From: Aaosphaeria pasadenensis
Lineage: Eukaryota; Ascomycota; Dothideomycetes; Pleosporales
NCBI GenBank assembly: GCA_022813625.1
Contig: JAKLMB010000001.1
Span: 1,426,001 to 1,490,000, forward strand
Length of the DNA: 64,000 nucleotides
Reading direction: 5' to 3'
In this document: positions 33,696 through 43,752 of the stretch, in pieces
Position numbering within the stretch: position 1 is the stretch's first letter
Layout of the letters: each line of letters begins with the position of its first letter
Made by a program: the position numbers and the translations under genes
Notes under the pieces: model-generated
What the model was told of the DNA's origin: nothing
Seen by the model: only the letters and a program-made list of their open reading frames with translations
Database searches by the model: none

Positions 33696-35894
33696 ATGAG
33701 CGAAAAGGGTGTCTATTCTGGCGGCAAGCCTGCTCAGGGCAATGTCACCACTTCCTCCATCGACCACCACAGCGCAGCATCGGAAGAGCATGGGAATGAG
33801 GATGCTGCGTCCGTACATTCGAGTCAACATAGCATACAGACGGGTGTGCAGAAGGCGATGATCTTGAGGAAGGCGTGGTCGAGGACGACGCTGGCGATTG
33901 CGTTTACTTCGTACGTTTGAATCCAGTCACTGTAGCTAGCAACTAGCAGCAAGCTGTTTTTGTTGTCTTTTTTCTGATGTTGATGATTTGTTCTGCAGTT
34001 TGATCATAACGAGCCTGTGTATTGTTTTCTCTGACTACTCTGGCACCGTACTTGAGCCGTATGTTACGAGTGCTTTCAAGCAGCATTCTGCCATGTCGGC
34101 AGCGAGAGTCGTCATGAATATCACGCGCATTGTCGCGTATCCAGTCATTGCGAAATTGAGTGACGTACGGTTTTACCCTTTAGGCAATACATTGTCGTTG
34201 CTAACAGGCGTAGGTTTTTGGTCGTGCAGAGATGTTCTCGATGTCTATTGCTTGCCAGGCCTTGTCTTTCATATTGTACGCCGCAAGTCAGAACATTGAC
34301 CAGTACATCGTAAGTGGTGAAATCGAATGCAGTGAATAGGGGAACGGGAAGTTGACGTTAGATATCTCTAGGGAGCCGGTCTGTTCGACGCCATTGGAGG
34401 CACTGGTTTCGGGTTGACGCAACAGGTCTTCATCGCTGATGCCACGAACCTCGTCAATCGTGCGTTCTGGTCAACACTTCCCGAGTCCATCACCACGATC
34501 CCGGCTTTGTACATCGGTACCATGATCGGAGAAGGGATACTTCACCACTCTTCGTGGCGCTGGGGTTACGGTATGTGGGCTATTATTGTGCCTGTTGTTG
34601 CGATTCCACTCGTCGGCACAATGACGGTCCTGCAGCGACGTGCTGCAAAGCATGGCCTTAAGTCAACGAAAACCTTATCCGCGATTGCTGGATGTGAGGC
34701 CAATGACCCTCTGACGAAGAAGATCTTCCACCTCCTTTGGGATGAGCTAGATCTCCCCGGTATGGCTCTCCTGATCACCAGTCTCTCACTCATCCTCATT
34801 CCCATCTCTCTTACTGGGTCGTTCAATTCCGGACGCTGGAAGGAGGGCTCATTCATTGCAATGATCGTCGTTGGTTTCGTGCTGTTTGTCGCGTTCCTCG
34901 TCTGGGACATGAAGTTTGCGCGTAAACCTTACATTCCTACCAGGATGGCTAACCGCACTGTCATCTGCGCCTGTGCCATTCAGCTCTTTGACTTTATGGA
35001 GTACTCATCCTTCACGATCTTCTTCCCAAGCTATCTGCAGGTCGGAGGTGGATTCTCTCCAGGCCACGCGACAAGAATTGAGTAAGTCAGCCCTCTTTTT
35101 GGTATTCGATTGTTCTGTGCTAATCAAAGTGATAGTAACTCCCTCCGTGTCGCCTTCCAGATCTCCGGCCTCCTTTTCGCCATCGCAATGAAGTACACAA
35201 ACAACTCCAAAGCATTCGTCCTCGCCGGCCCACCACTCGTGATCCTCGGCCAGGGCATCATGATATACTTCGTCCGCAAGCCGGACGGCTCGCACGGCAG
35301 CGAAGCCATGTTCATCGTCTCGAAAGTCCTCAGCGGTATTGGACGCGCTGCGTTCCAGACGGCCGGACAAGTCGCTGTGCAAGCGGCCGTTTCAAGGCAG
35401 GAAGTCGCCGTCGCGACAGGCCTATTTCAAGCATCGAACAGCATTGGCGGTGCTTTCGGTGTCAGGTACGTGTATCCCTTCCTCTTCGACCTCTCCTAAT
35501 CATAACCCCTTTAAGCCACCACGTACTGACACTGTCTTCCTTACTTAGTATGTCTGGAGCAATCTGGCGCAACACGCTCCCCAACAAACTGAAATCCTAC
35601 CTCCCCGAAAAGGACAAGGCCTCCGCCCTCAAGATCTTCCAGTCCATCGTCGTCGCACAGAAGTACAAACCCGGCACCCCGTCCAGGGATGCCATCAACA
35701 GAAGCTACGGCGAGAGCCAGCGCTTATTGGCTATTGTAGCTACGTGTCTCTGCGTGCCAAATCTCATTCTCATGTTTTTCATCAAGAATGCGGATCTCAA
35801 GGCGTTGGATGAGAAAGAGGAGGAGAGGGCGGAGAGGGAGAAGATGGAAGTGGATGAGGGTGCGCAGGGGGGTGTTAGGACTGCGGGGAATTGA
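33696..35894 (+). CDS. Siderophore-iron transporter, MFS family
   Basis: Exons 33696-33910, 33999-34164, 34214-34309, 34372-35081, 35136-35465 and 35549-35894 give 620 residues, right for the 14-span siderophore subfamily (Sit/Mir/Str). Diagnostic stretches include SDYSGTVLEPYVTSAF, ITRIVAYPVIAKLSDVFGR, GAGLFDAIGGTGFGLTQQVFIADATNLVNR (an MFS siderophore hallmark, here in two parts) and the late NSIGGAFGVSMSGAIWRNTLP. The N-terminal 60 residues are Ser/His-rich and cytoplasmic, the C-terminal tail acidic. It is expected to import ferric siderophores through the plasma membrane by proton symport. The exact substrate cannot be read from sequence. An iron-GATA site upstream predicts repression in high iron. 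Confidence 0.92.
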
Positions 35895-36538
35895 GAGAAT
35901 AAATGATTTTCTTCTATCTTGGAAATTGGGATAATAGTAATGTCTGAATTCTGAGGAGGGCTACATAAAAGCTGCATGGAATGGGTAATGTAGTTGTGTA
36001 TCAACGATATCGGTAACTAGGTACCTAAATTTTACCCTTAAACCAAAACAAATCTTTTATATATCCGATTTGCCTCGACATGGAGAGGAAGTCCCACCTA
36101 TAGTGTATGATTCAAAGTATTTGTTCTGATTGATCATCATGCAAAATACTTTTGAGGTAGACATGATTGAAGATAGTCCAGCGCTAGCCAATGGGTGTGG
36201 AAGATCCGGGGCCCCTCATCTGGGGTTAGCAACCAAGCCCTTCCCTGCCATCTCTACTAACATTCTCACATCATGCCGAGGTTCGTTGGAGCTCTCCACC
36301 AGAGCTGGTAACCGACTCTGGAGAGTCATTACGAATAGCTATAATTACAAACAATTGCATATCCTCCGCTCTTCCTCACTTTCGATTCTCAATTATAGCC
36401 CTATCAATTAACATTTGGAAACATTTTCCTGTGTATTTATATATATCATCGCTCCATTGTTAAACTTCGATATACAGCTCCTACACATTATCTTCCCCTC
36501 ATCCTCATACTCACTCCACTGTACAAATCCCACCCAAG
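35895..36538. other. Intergenic
   Basis: About 640 bases between same-strand genes. A TATATATA element occurs at 36438-36445; otherwise nothing specific. Confidence 0.55.
36438..36445 (+). promoter_or_regulatory. TATA-like element of the SDR gene
   Basis: TATATATA lies about 95 bases before the SDR start codon and is followed by a CT-rich stretch, the common fungal core-promoter order. Confidence 0.45.
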
Positions 36539-37502
36539 ATGGCACACCACGCAGCAAAAGATGACCTCCGCGTCTCCAACCTCTTCAACTTCAGCTCCCA
36601 CATCGCGCTCGTGACGGGCGGCGCAACAGGTCTCGGAGAAATGGCGGCGCAAGCCTTCGTCCAGAACGGCGCCCACGTCATCATCGCCTCACGCAAGGAA
36701 TCCGAGCTCAAGCTCACCAGCGACCGTCTCAACAAACTCGGCCCCGGAAAGTGCGAGTACATAATCGCAGACCTGAAGGATAAGGACGGCTGCGTGAAGC
36801 TCGCCCAGGAGGTCAAGAAGCGCGTTGACAGGCTCACGGTGCTCGTCAATAATACGGGCGCCACGTGGGGCGACGACTATTATAATTTCCCCGAGCACGC
36901 GTGGGATAAGTTGATGGCGCTGAATGTTAAGAGTATCTTTTACATGACTGTCGAATTGGAGCCGCTGCTGCTCAAGGGCGCGAATGCGGATACGCCGAGC
37001 AGGGTCATCAATATCGCTAGCATGGCGGGTATCCAGACTATCGATGTGACGACCGGCGAGGGCGGTGGATTGAGCCAGCCTGGCCATGGAACGTTTAGCT
37101 GTAAGTTCTCCCTCAACTTTTCTTTTAACCTCATATCTTTCGACAGATCATCGTTCATATACTCACACCACACGCCCAGATGGTCCCGCAAAGGCAGCCT
37201 GCATCCACCTCACCAAGCTGCAGGCCTCGAAGCTGGCTCCCAAGAACATCATGGTCAACGTCATCTGCCCGGGTGTCTTCCCGTCCCGCATGACCAACTA
37301 CGGACTCGACAAGTTCATGGACACTCTCGTCGCCGGCCAGCCCACGGGCAGGATCGGAAAGCCCTCCGATTTTGGCGGTTTGGTGTTGTTCTTGAGCTCC
37401 GCGGGTTCGGCGCACATGACTGGTAATGCCATTGAGTTTGATGGCGGTAGCACGTTGAGTGGACATAGGGGGAAGAGGGGACAGGCGGAGAGTAAGATCT
37501 AA
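36539..37502 (+). CDS. Short-chain dehydrogenase/reductase
   Basis: Exons 36539-37100 and 37180-37502 give 294 residues, a classical SDR. Cofactor motif VTGGATGLG (TGxxxGxG), the NNTG version of the NNAG motif, catalytic Ser in INIASMAG and YGPAK (Tyr-x3-Lys) are all present. The intron splits the catalytic tyrosine codon, which confirms the splice. The basic residue after the second beta strand (SRKESEL) suggests NADP(H). General form resembles fungal RhlG/gluconate 5-dehydrogenase-like SDRs, but the substrate is unknown. It has no evident targeting signal. Tail to tail with the ENT transporter gene, 205 bases apart. Confidence 0.9.
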
Positions 37503-37707
37503 ATGTGCTACACGGGGGAAGACACTTATCTGAACAAAATTTGAGAGATGACAATGAGAAGTGCTGAAGCATCAATGATTTGAGTAGATTCGAGATATTT
37601 GACTCGCATATCTGTATATAAATGGTTACAAGGCAACGATAAAAAGTTCCGAAAACGCCGTCCTAATGATACATATGTGTATTCATCTCGTTGACAACTT
37701 AACAGTC

Positions 37708-39102
37708 TTATCCGGCAGCGAAGAAACTCATAAAGCTGCCAACAGTCAATCCCGCAACGAGGCACAGTGACATGAAGCCACCGGCAGCTTCCCGCTCCTC
37801 AGGATCAACCCATTCTACAAAGCCCATCATGCAATTGCTTCCGATATACCCATTTGTGACTCCGAATAATGCTTGAACGATGAAAAGGTAGAAGAAATCG
37901 GAGTTGACTTTCGCTCCCTTCCCTTGGAGGTTGCAAAGTAGATAAAGGGGGATGAAGGCGATCCTAGACGCGGAAAGGATGAACAGGGTACGAGGATATG
38001 CGGTCAGACTCAGTTTGGGAATAGCAGGCAGCATCCGTCCGGTCAAATCTCCAAGATTCCAGAAGAGGAAAGCGATAGGAATGAAGGTAGCTGGCTGGTA
38101 GATGCGTGAGGAAGTGGCAGGATCGCGGACGCTCTGAATTTGCGACGTATAGACTGGGTAAAGCATGGTGAGAGCGAAGGTCAGGAAGACCGCGGCAGCC
38201 AACCAGAATAGCTTCCTGAAGAGAACAGTCAGGGAAATGGACTTCTTGCCACCACTTAATGGTAGACCAGCTTCATCTTCGTCGGGGGCCAAGCCATTCT
38301 TGAGCCGGTCCTTTGCACTGTTTCTTGAAAGCAGATAGACGAATGCGACCAAGGTTATCGCAGAAACCGCGGAAGCTGTCAAAAAGTATGCAAACGCTGA
38401 CGTGCTTGACCCCTGTGCACCATTCTCTGATGATTGGTTACCCGATACAGAGAGAACAGATATAATCTGAGCGATGCAAGGGAGCACACCGGCGATACCT
38501 TGGCCCGCCATGATACCCTGTGTATACTCTTCATGGCCAAATCCAGACACAAAAGCAAAGACTCCATTCTGGCACAATCCGGTGGCCAAACTTGCGACGA
38601 AGACTACAACCATAAGAAACCCAAAGTAGACTCCAGGTGACACTCCTAGGAAGATTCGGGTGGATATTGCCAACAAGGTGAACACGACGATGTTCAGGAC
38701 GAGAGAGGCTACAATGCGCTTTGGATATGAAGCTCTAGCTTGAAGCTTGGTCAACACGATCATGGACCCCAGATTGCCAACGGTCGATACTGATAGTTCT
38801 GCGGACTGGAAGTTGCGAAGAAGTCGATCGTCGGCTTCGAATCGTTTTTGGAAGTAGGGAGCAGCGGCAAGGAACATATTCCTACAGCGGTCAGCACCTT
38901 ATCATCTTAAAATCGGAAAGTCTACGTACCATGCCCACAGCATAGCAACCCCAAGCAACAGGAAGACTGAGTAATCTATCCATGAGAAAGCGCCAGCATG
39001 CTGCTTGGGGTGCTCGATTTGTTCTCCATTCGGACCCTCGGATCCACCCTCTAAGGGCTCATAAGAGATTCTCCTCTCGAAGATCTTGCGTATACGTTCC
39101 AT
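37708..39102 (-). CDS. FUN26: Equilibrative nucleoside transporter (ENT/SLC29)
   Basis: Exons 39102-38930 and 38881-37708 give 448 residues. A cytoplasmic N terminus is followed by about eleven membrane segments. The first span (SWIDYSVFLLLGVAMLWAWNMFLAAAPYF, shown in two exons) includes the W-N motif of ENT proteins, and the late stretch FGVTNGYIGSNCMM matches the family signature GxxNGY. Fungal members such as yeast Fun26 move nucleosides and nucleobases across the vacuolar membrane. Localisation here is inferred. The start at 39102 is the first ATG in frame. Divergent from IWR1. Confidence 0.9.
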
Positions 39103-39576
39103 TTTGAAGAATTGCTGATCGTCGAGTCGATATAGATGTCTTGAGGAAACGTTTCCGGCGATGCGATAATGGACGTTGGATCGCCCGTGGAATGTATGAG
39201 GCTTAAAGAAAAGACGTGTTGGTTGAGTTGTAAAGGCGGAATCCCATCTTTCTAGTTCCCGTTTAAGGCATGGCCACGACAACAGCTAAGGAGGCGCAGG
39301 TGACGATGTATGTTCACGAGTTGAGGATGGTGCCTGGCACATGATGTCGCGCTCACCACATGAGGCTTGGCGTGGCCAGCGCGGCGGTCCGACGCACGTT
39401 CCTTCCGAGCCCCCGCGATCAATCATTGCCCCACTGGGCAGACATCACCTTGAAGTCAATTCATCCCTGCTTCATTGTTACACCAACTTTCTCACGAAGC
39501 TCCAAACTGGTGCATATATACATAATCCACATTTTACTAATATTCGATATCCGATTCTCATGATACTTTCTCCAAG
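39103..39576. promoter_or_regulatory. Divergent promoter ENT transporter / IWR1
   Basis: 474 bases between divergent start codons; both genes probably share it. No specific motif recognised. Confidence 0.5.
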
Positions 39577-40764
39577 ATGTCGACAAACGCACCACAAACA
39601 TTGTCGGTGATGCGAAAGCGCAATGAGGCGCCTGTGGATTCACTAGGTATGGCGCAAAAGTTACGGAAGACTATTGTCTGTCTGATACTGATTCGTGTAG
39701 TGGTTGAGCACAATAACAAGCGTTTCAATAATGACTTACATCCATCATCTTCTACGACTTCGCTGAAGAGGAAATTCGATCGAGACGCCGAAGCGCAATC
39801 AAGTACTGCAGCAGATGACACCCCCGCCTCCGCTGACCCAGGAGGAAAGCGATTGAAAGGGCATACGAGAAATGGAACCGTGATCTGGAGGCGCATTCGA
39901 GTCCCGCATTCCGCCGAGTCGCGAACTTTGGCAGCACCTCCCCCGCAAACACCAAATCGTCGCTTCCACGTATCTCACACAGATGGAAAGCGGGTACTCG
40001 TAGAACGACCACACGTCTTAGAAGGAAATGACGGCGGCAAGAATGTTTCACAAGAAGGAGAAACCATTCACCAAATACCTGTGCCCAAACCCCAGCCCTC
40101 ACCACCGCTCAAGAGACCAGGAGCAAATACCGCAAACCGCCTCAAAGCATCTCAGCCCAGCACGCCGGCCAAACCCAAGCCTATCCGCCTCGGCCCCTCG
40201 GAAGAAACAATTCGTCAGTTCGAGCAGTTCTCAGAGCAGGTCGAGAATGAAGAGATAGCAAAGGCAGCAGGAGGGACTCCCCACCGATCCCCACTCAAAT
40301 TCAAGCCCACGGTGCCCAAGCTGCGCTACAAGGACCGTCACCCGGAACAATTCGCCGATGCCATGGACGTAGACACCGACGAGTATGTCTACGACACATA
40401 CGTCCGCGAGATCATTATGCCCGACGCAGACGGAAACATTCCGGAGTTCGAGGGCACGGTTGGATTCATTGTTCTGGCCGAGGAGGACGAAGAATGGTGG
40501 TTTGGCGAGGACACGAGTGATAAGGAGTTCGACACCGACGACGAGGACGAGAACGCGGAAGACTACTACGCGAACGATTACCCCGAGGACGAAATGAGCT
40601 CCGAAGACGAGTTCGATAGGGGGGCGTACAATTATTTCCATGGAGAATCCGACGAAGAGTACGACCTAGCGGATGAAGTTGGAGATGACGATGACAAGCA
40701 TTTCCGTGCTGTCGCGCCGAAGGCGAGGACAGGGTACTGGGGCGGGCTTGGGGAGAAGGATTGA
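39577..40764 (+). CDS. IWR1: RNA polymerase II nuclear import factor Iwr1
   Basis: Exons 39577-39646 and 39701-40764 give 377 residues. The intron (54 nt) has no stop and is a multiple of three, so an unspliced frame of 395 residues exists. Splicing yields MRKRNEAPVDSLVVE, the typical Iwr1 N-terminal motif, so the spliced form is preferred. Basic clusters (KRKF, GGKRLKG, WRRIRVP) are candidate nuclear signals. The Iwr1 domain near 270-350 contains YVYDTYVREIIMPD, EEWWFGED and acidic runs with DEDENAEDYYANDYPEDE. Iwr1 binds assembled Pol II in the cytoplasm and directs its import. Position near SGF73, ITC1 and MED20 is probably fortuitous. Confidence 0.92.
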   Translation: MSTNAPQTLSVMRKRNEAPVDSLGMAQKLRKTIVCLILIRVVVEHNNKRFNNDLHPSSSTTSLKRKFDRDAEAQSSTAADDTPASADPGGKRLKGHTRNGTVIWRRIRVPHSAESRTLAAPPPQTPNRRFHVSHTDGKRVLVERPHVLEGNDGGKNVSQEGETIHQIPVPKPQPSPPLKRPGANTANRLKASQPSTPAKPKPIRLGPSEETIRQFEQFSEQVENEEIAKAAGGTPHRSPLKFKPTVPKLRYKDRHPEQFADAMDVDTDEYVYDTYVREIIMPDADGNIPEFEGTVGFIVLAEEDEEWWFGEDTSDKEFDTDDEDENAEDYYANDYPEDEMSSEDEFDRGAYNYFHGESDEEYDLADEVGDDDDKHFRAVAPKARTGYWGGLGEKD

Positions 40765-41375
40765 TCAATTGGATGAATCGTGAACATCATCTCACATTGG
40801 AATACATAGAAATGAGGAACTCTTGAAGACAAAAGTCTGTTCCAGTATCTGCAATCGCCATATTCATGTAACGTTTGGATCGTTTTGGATACTTCCCAAA
40901 CATACATAGAATATTCATTATTCTAGGGATATCAGAATGAATCGAAATCTCATCAACCACAGCACACATGCACACTACAGTTCAAAGGACCACACACAAT
41001 CTGCTAATAATGATTCTCATCTAAACTAAACTCGAATGAGCCGTTACTTGAAGTCATGCCATGCTTCCATTCATCCGCCATCACCATCGTCTTGAATGCT
41101 TTATTGTACATGAATGTTGTAAAATTACTAATAGCGGTAATTCCATGAGCCATGAGTCCTTTTGGAACGACCGGCCCGATAAAAGAGGGTATCTTTGTTG
41201 ATGTGTCTAACGCCTGTCCCTATCCCCGTGGTGAAATGATCAAAACGCAGAAAAGAAAGAAAAATAAACCACCGTATGCTGCACGCTCCCCTAGCCATGG
41301 GATGATGCGTCAACGAAGAAGTGTTTGGAGTAATGACACACGACGGACTCGCCGAAAGAGTCCGGGAAGGAAAGT
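40765..41375. other. Intergenic between convergent genes
   Basis: About 610 bases, AT-rich 3' flanks of IWR1 and SGF73. No feature recognised. Confidence 0.55.
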
Positions 41376-42969
41376 CTATGATGCGCCTGCGCTTGCAACG
41401 CTCGCCATGCTTCCTTTGCGTTGTTGAGGCCCGGGGCCTGGTAATTGTCCTGGAAGGATCTGCCGTGGGCCGTTTCCAGAGACTCCCATGCCTATGGAGC
41501 TTTGTCGTCTGCTGCCTGGGTTGAGGCCGCCTGCAGAGCCATCAAGGCCGGCACTCAGGGGGGTCGAGAATCCCATGCCTGGAAAGTTCTCCGCAGTCGC
41601 GCTGTTGGGTGCACCCATAGTGCTCAGGGATAGTCCGCGATTGGCTCCCATGCTGTCAGGATTTGCTGCAGGGTTCGAAAACATGGTTCCGCCGCCAGGT
41701 GGTGCGCCGAGAGCAGAACGGAGCATATCTTTCATTCGGATGTACTGGTACTTGGACCTCTGTGGCACGTGCACAAAGGTTGCCGTTGGTCGGGGACGGT
41801 ATCGAGTGAGAGCAGCCATGATGGCTTCCTTTTCTTCGTCCGAGTCAACCGCACCCGAGGGCTCGAGATCCTCGGGCAAGGGCGCATTCGCGTCTATTGC
41901 AGCACCTAGAAAGAAAGTGTGAGTCACGTGCCGCTGTATTTAGAGTGAAAAGAATACACCTACGTTGTTGTTTTGCCTGGTTCTTTTTCTGATATTGCGC
42001 CAGAAGCATGTCATATGGCAGACTTCGGCCAGGAACCGCTCTCTTCAGGCCCATGCTGTGACTTTTGCATGTCAAACTCCTCGCACAGAAACCACCATTC
42101 GGAAGCGCAACACCACACTGCCTCTCTACATCAACCGGGCCCTTAGTCTTCGCCGGTTTCGCTTTCGGCTCGTCCTTCTTCTTCTTTTTAGCATTTGGTT
42201 TCTCAGCATCTGCGTCAATCTTCCTCTTCTTGCCCTTTTTAGCTCCGTCGCCGTCAACCGCTCCCTTGATGGCGGATTTGCGAGCATTCTTACCACCGTC
42301 CTCATCTTCACCTTTCTCTTTCCGAAGTGCTGCATCCTTTGCTTCTTTCGCCTCCTTCTTCTTCTTAAGCTTCTCCTGCTTCTTGTTCAGACAATCGCGG
42401 GTATGGTTGGCGGCCGCGGCGCGGTTAACGGGACGACGGCAGTGTTTACATTGTACGAGATCGACTTTATCCTCGAGGGGCCGGCCTGTTGGAAAGGCAG
42501 ATCGGATCTTCTCGTCGGCTGGGTTGACGAGAGGGTGCGCAGAGTCGGTGTCGTTAGGTTTGGGGGCATCGATATCTTAGGGGAGTTAGTTTCGAATGGT
42601 TGTGAGATACGTCAGAATGACAATGTCGGCGGTAGTCCGCAGAATTCTAGGTGATGCGAAGCTCTGTGGAGGTCTAGGGGAAAATCATAGAGCTCCAGGG
42701 GAGACGTACTAAGAGTCTCACTCTCCTTCCAGTTGCCTGGAATCGAGGGTTGAGGAGCCGGCTTCTTGAGCTTAATTGATACGGCCCCAGTAAGGCCATC
42801 CTTTTCGTTCAGTTCCTTGAGTGTGTCCTCTACGATGCGAATGTCGAACAACCTGGGCTTGCGACCGGCTGTCGAAGCTGGACGCGCTATCATCGTTAGC
42901 CAGATGCAGGTAGCGGGGAGCGTGTTGTCGCGGGCTTGAACCACCTTTGTGAGCGCCATTTGCAGACAT
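41376..42969 (-). CDS. SGF73: SAGA complex subunit Sgf73 (ataxin-7 homolog)
   Basis: Exons 42969-42945, 42886-42710, 42575-41964 and 41905-41376 give 447 residues. A C2HC zinc finger (VQCKHCRRPVNRAAAANHTRDC, in parts) is followed by a long Lys/Glu-rich stretch and then the SCA7 domain with CGVALPNGGFCARSLTCKSH and AVPGRSLPYDMLLAQYQKKN. The C-terminal third is Gly/Pro/Ser-rich. Sgf73 anchors the Ubp8 deubiquitinase module to SAGA and is needed for H2B deubiquitination. Two points are uncertain: the first intron has a weak GTGGTT donor, and an internal ATG at 42958 reads through it in the same frame; the second intron has two in-frame donors 12 bases apart (GTACGT chosen). The zinc-finger and SCA7 exons are firm. 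Confidence 0.87.
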
Positions 42970-43752
42970 GGCGATGGAGGTACGAGTGCGCGATGGGGGT
43001 CAGAGACCCCGAGAATTGGCTGTGTATGTGTCTTCTGCGCGGCGAGATGTCGTGCAGGCTCAACAGGGGCTACTTCAATGGACGTCGCCGCTTCTGTTGA
43101 TGGCTGTAACCCTTGCCCGGCCGTGATCGCGAACACTGCCCTTGCAGCAGGCGCTCCATGGCCGCCAAGACCGATGATTATGTAAGATACCATAATTCAA
43201 CAGAACCACTACGCCCGTCTCTCATCAGTTTTTGATACATAACGATTATTTGTTTAGGAGGACGGGAGACATTGATGTAGAGTGATTTTTAATATATACA
43301 TTGATACTTTGGAAGTATGTTTCCTCTAGTGCCAGACCTCAATATCAGAAGCAGTGAAGCTTCATGTAATGCTATGTAAAGATAAACATGCTGAGCAATC
43401 GCCTATTGCTGCAAGAAAGTAGATGATCTATACCTCCGAGCGGAAATGAGTCCTTCAACAGGATGGTTTCGAGCCCCCCAACACCCCACATATGCATGAA
43501 CACACATTTAAAAAAAACCTCCAGACTTCAAACTCCAAGACAATGCCCCGACAACCCCAGCAGGGTGGTGATCACTGTTCAAGCAAAATCGAGAGTGTCT
43601 TTCGAGAAACGCCTTTGCTGTGACATGCTGTTCATAAATCGTTACCCACATAGAATGGGCTGAGAATAACAGTGCGCGCAAGGGCCAGCGGCACCGTTCA
43701 TCGGCCGTTATGGTTGATGTTTGTGATTTGGGTGTGGCCATGGAGCCACACC
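42970..43752. other. Intergenic, promoter of SGF73
   Basis: About 780 bases between two leftward genes. No feature recognised. Confidence 0.55.

Noticed and set aside
29850..37502. Biosynthetic cluster (secreted protein, MFS transporter, SDR)
   Set aside because: No NRPS, PKS, siderophore ligase or cluster regulator is present, and MTG1 lies between them.
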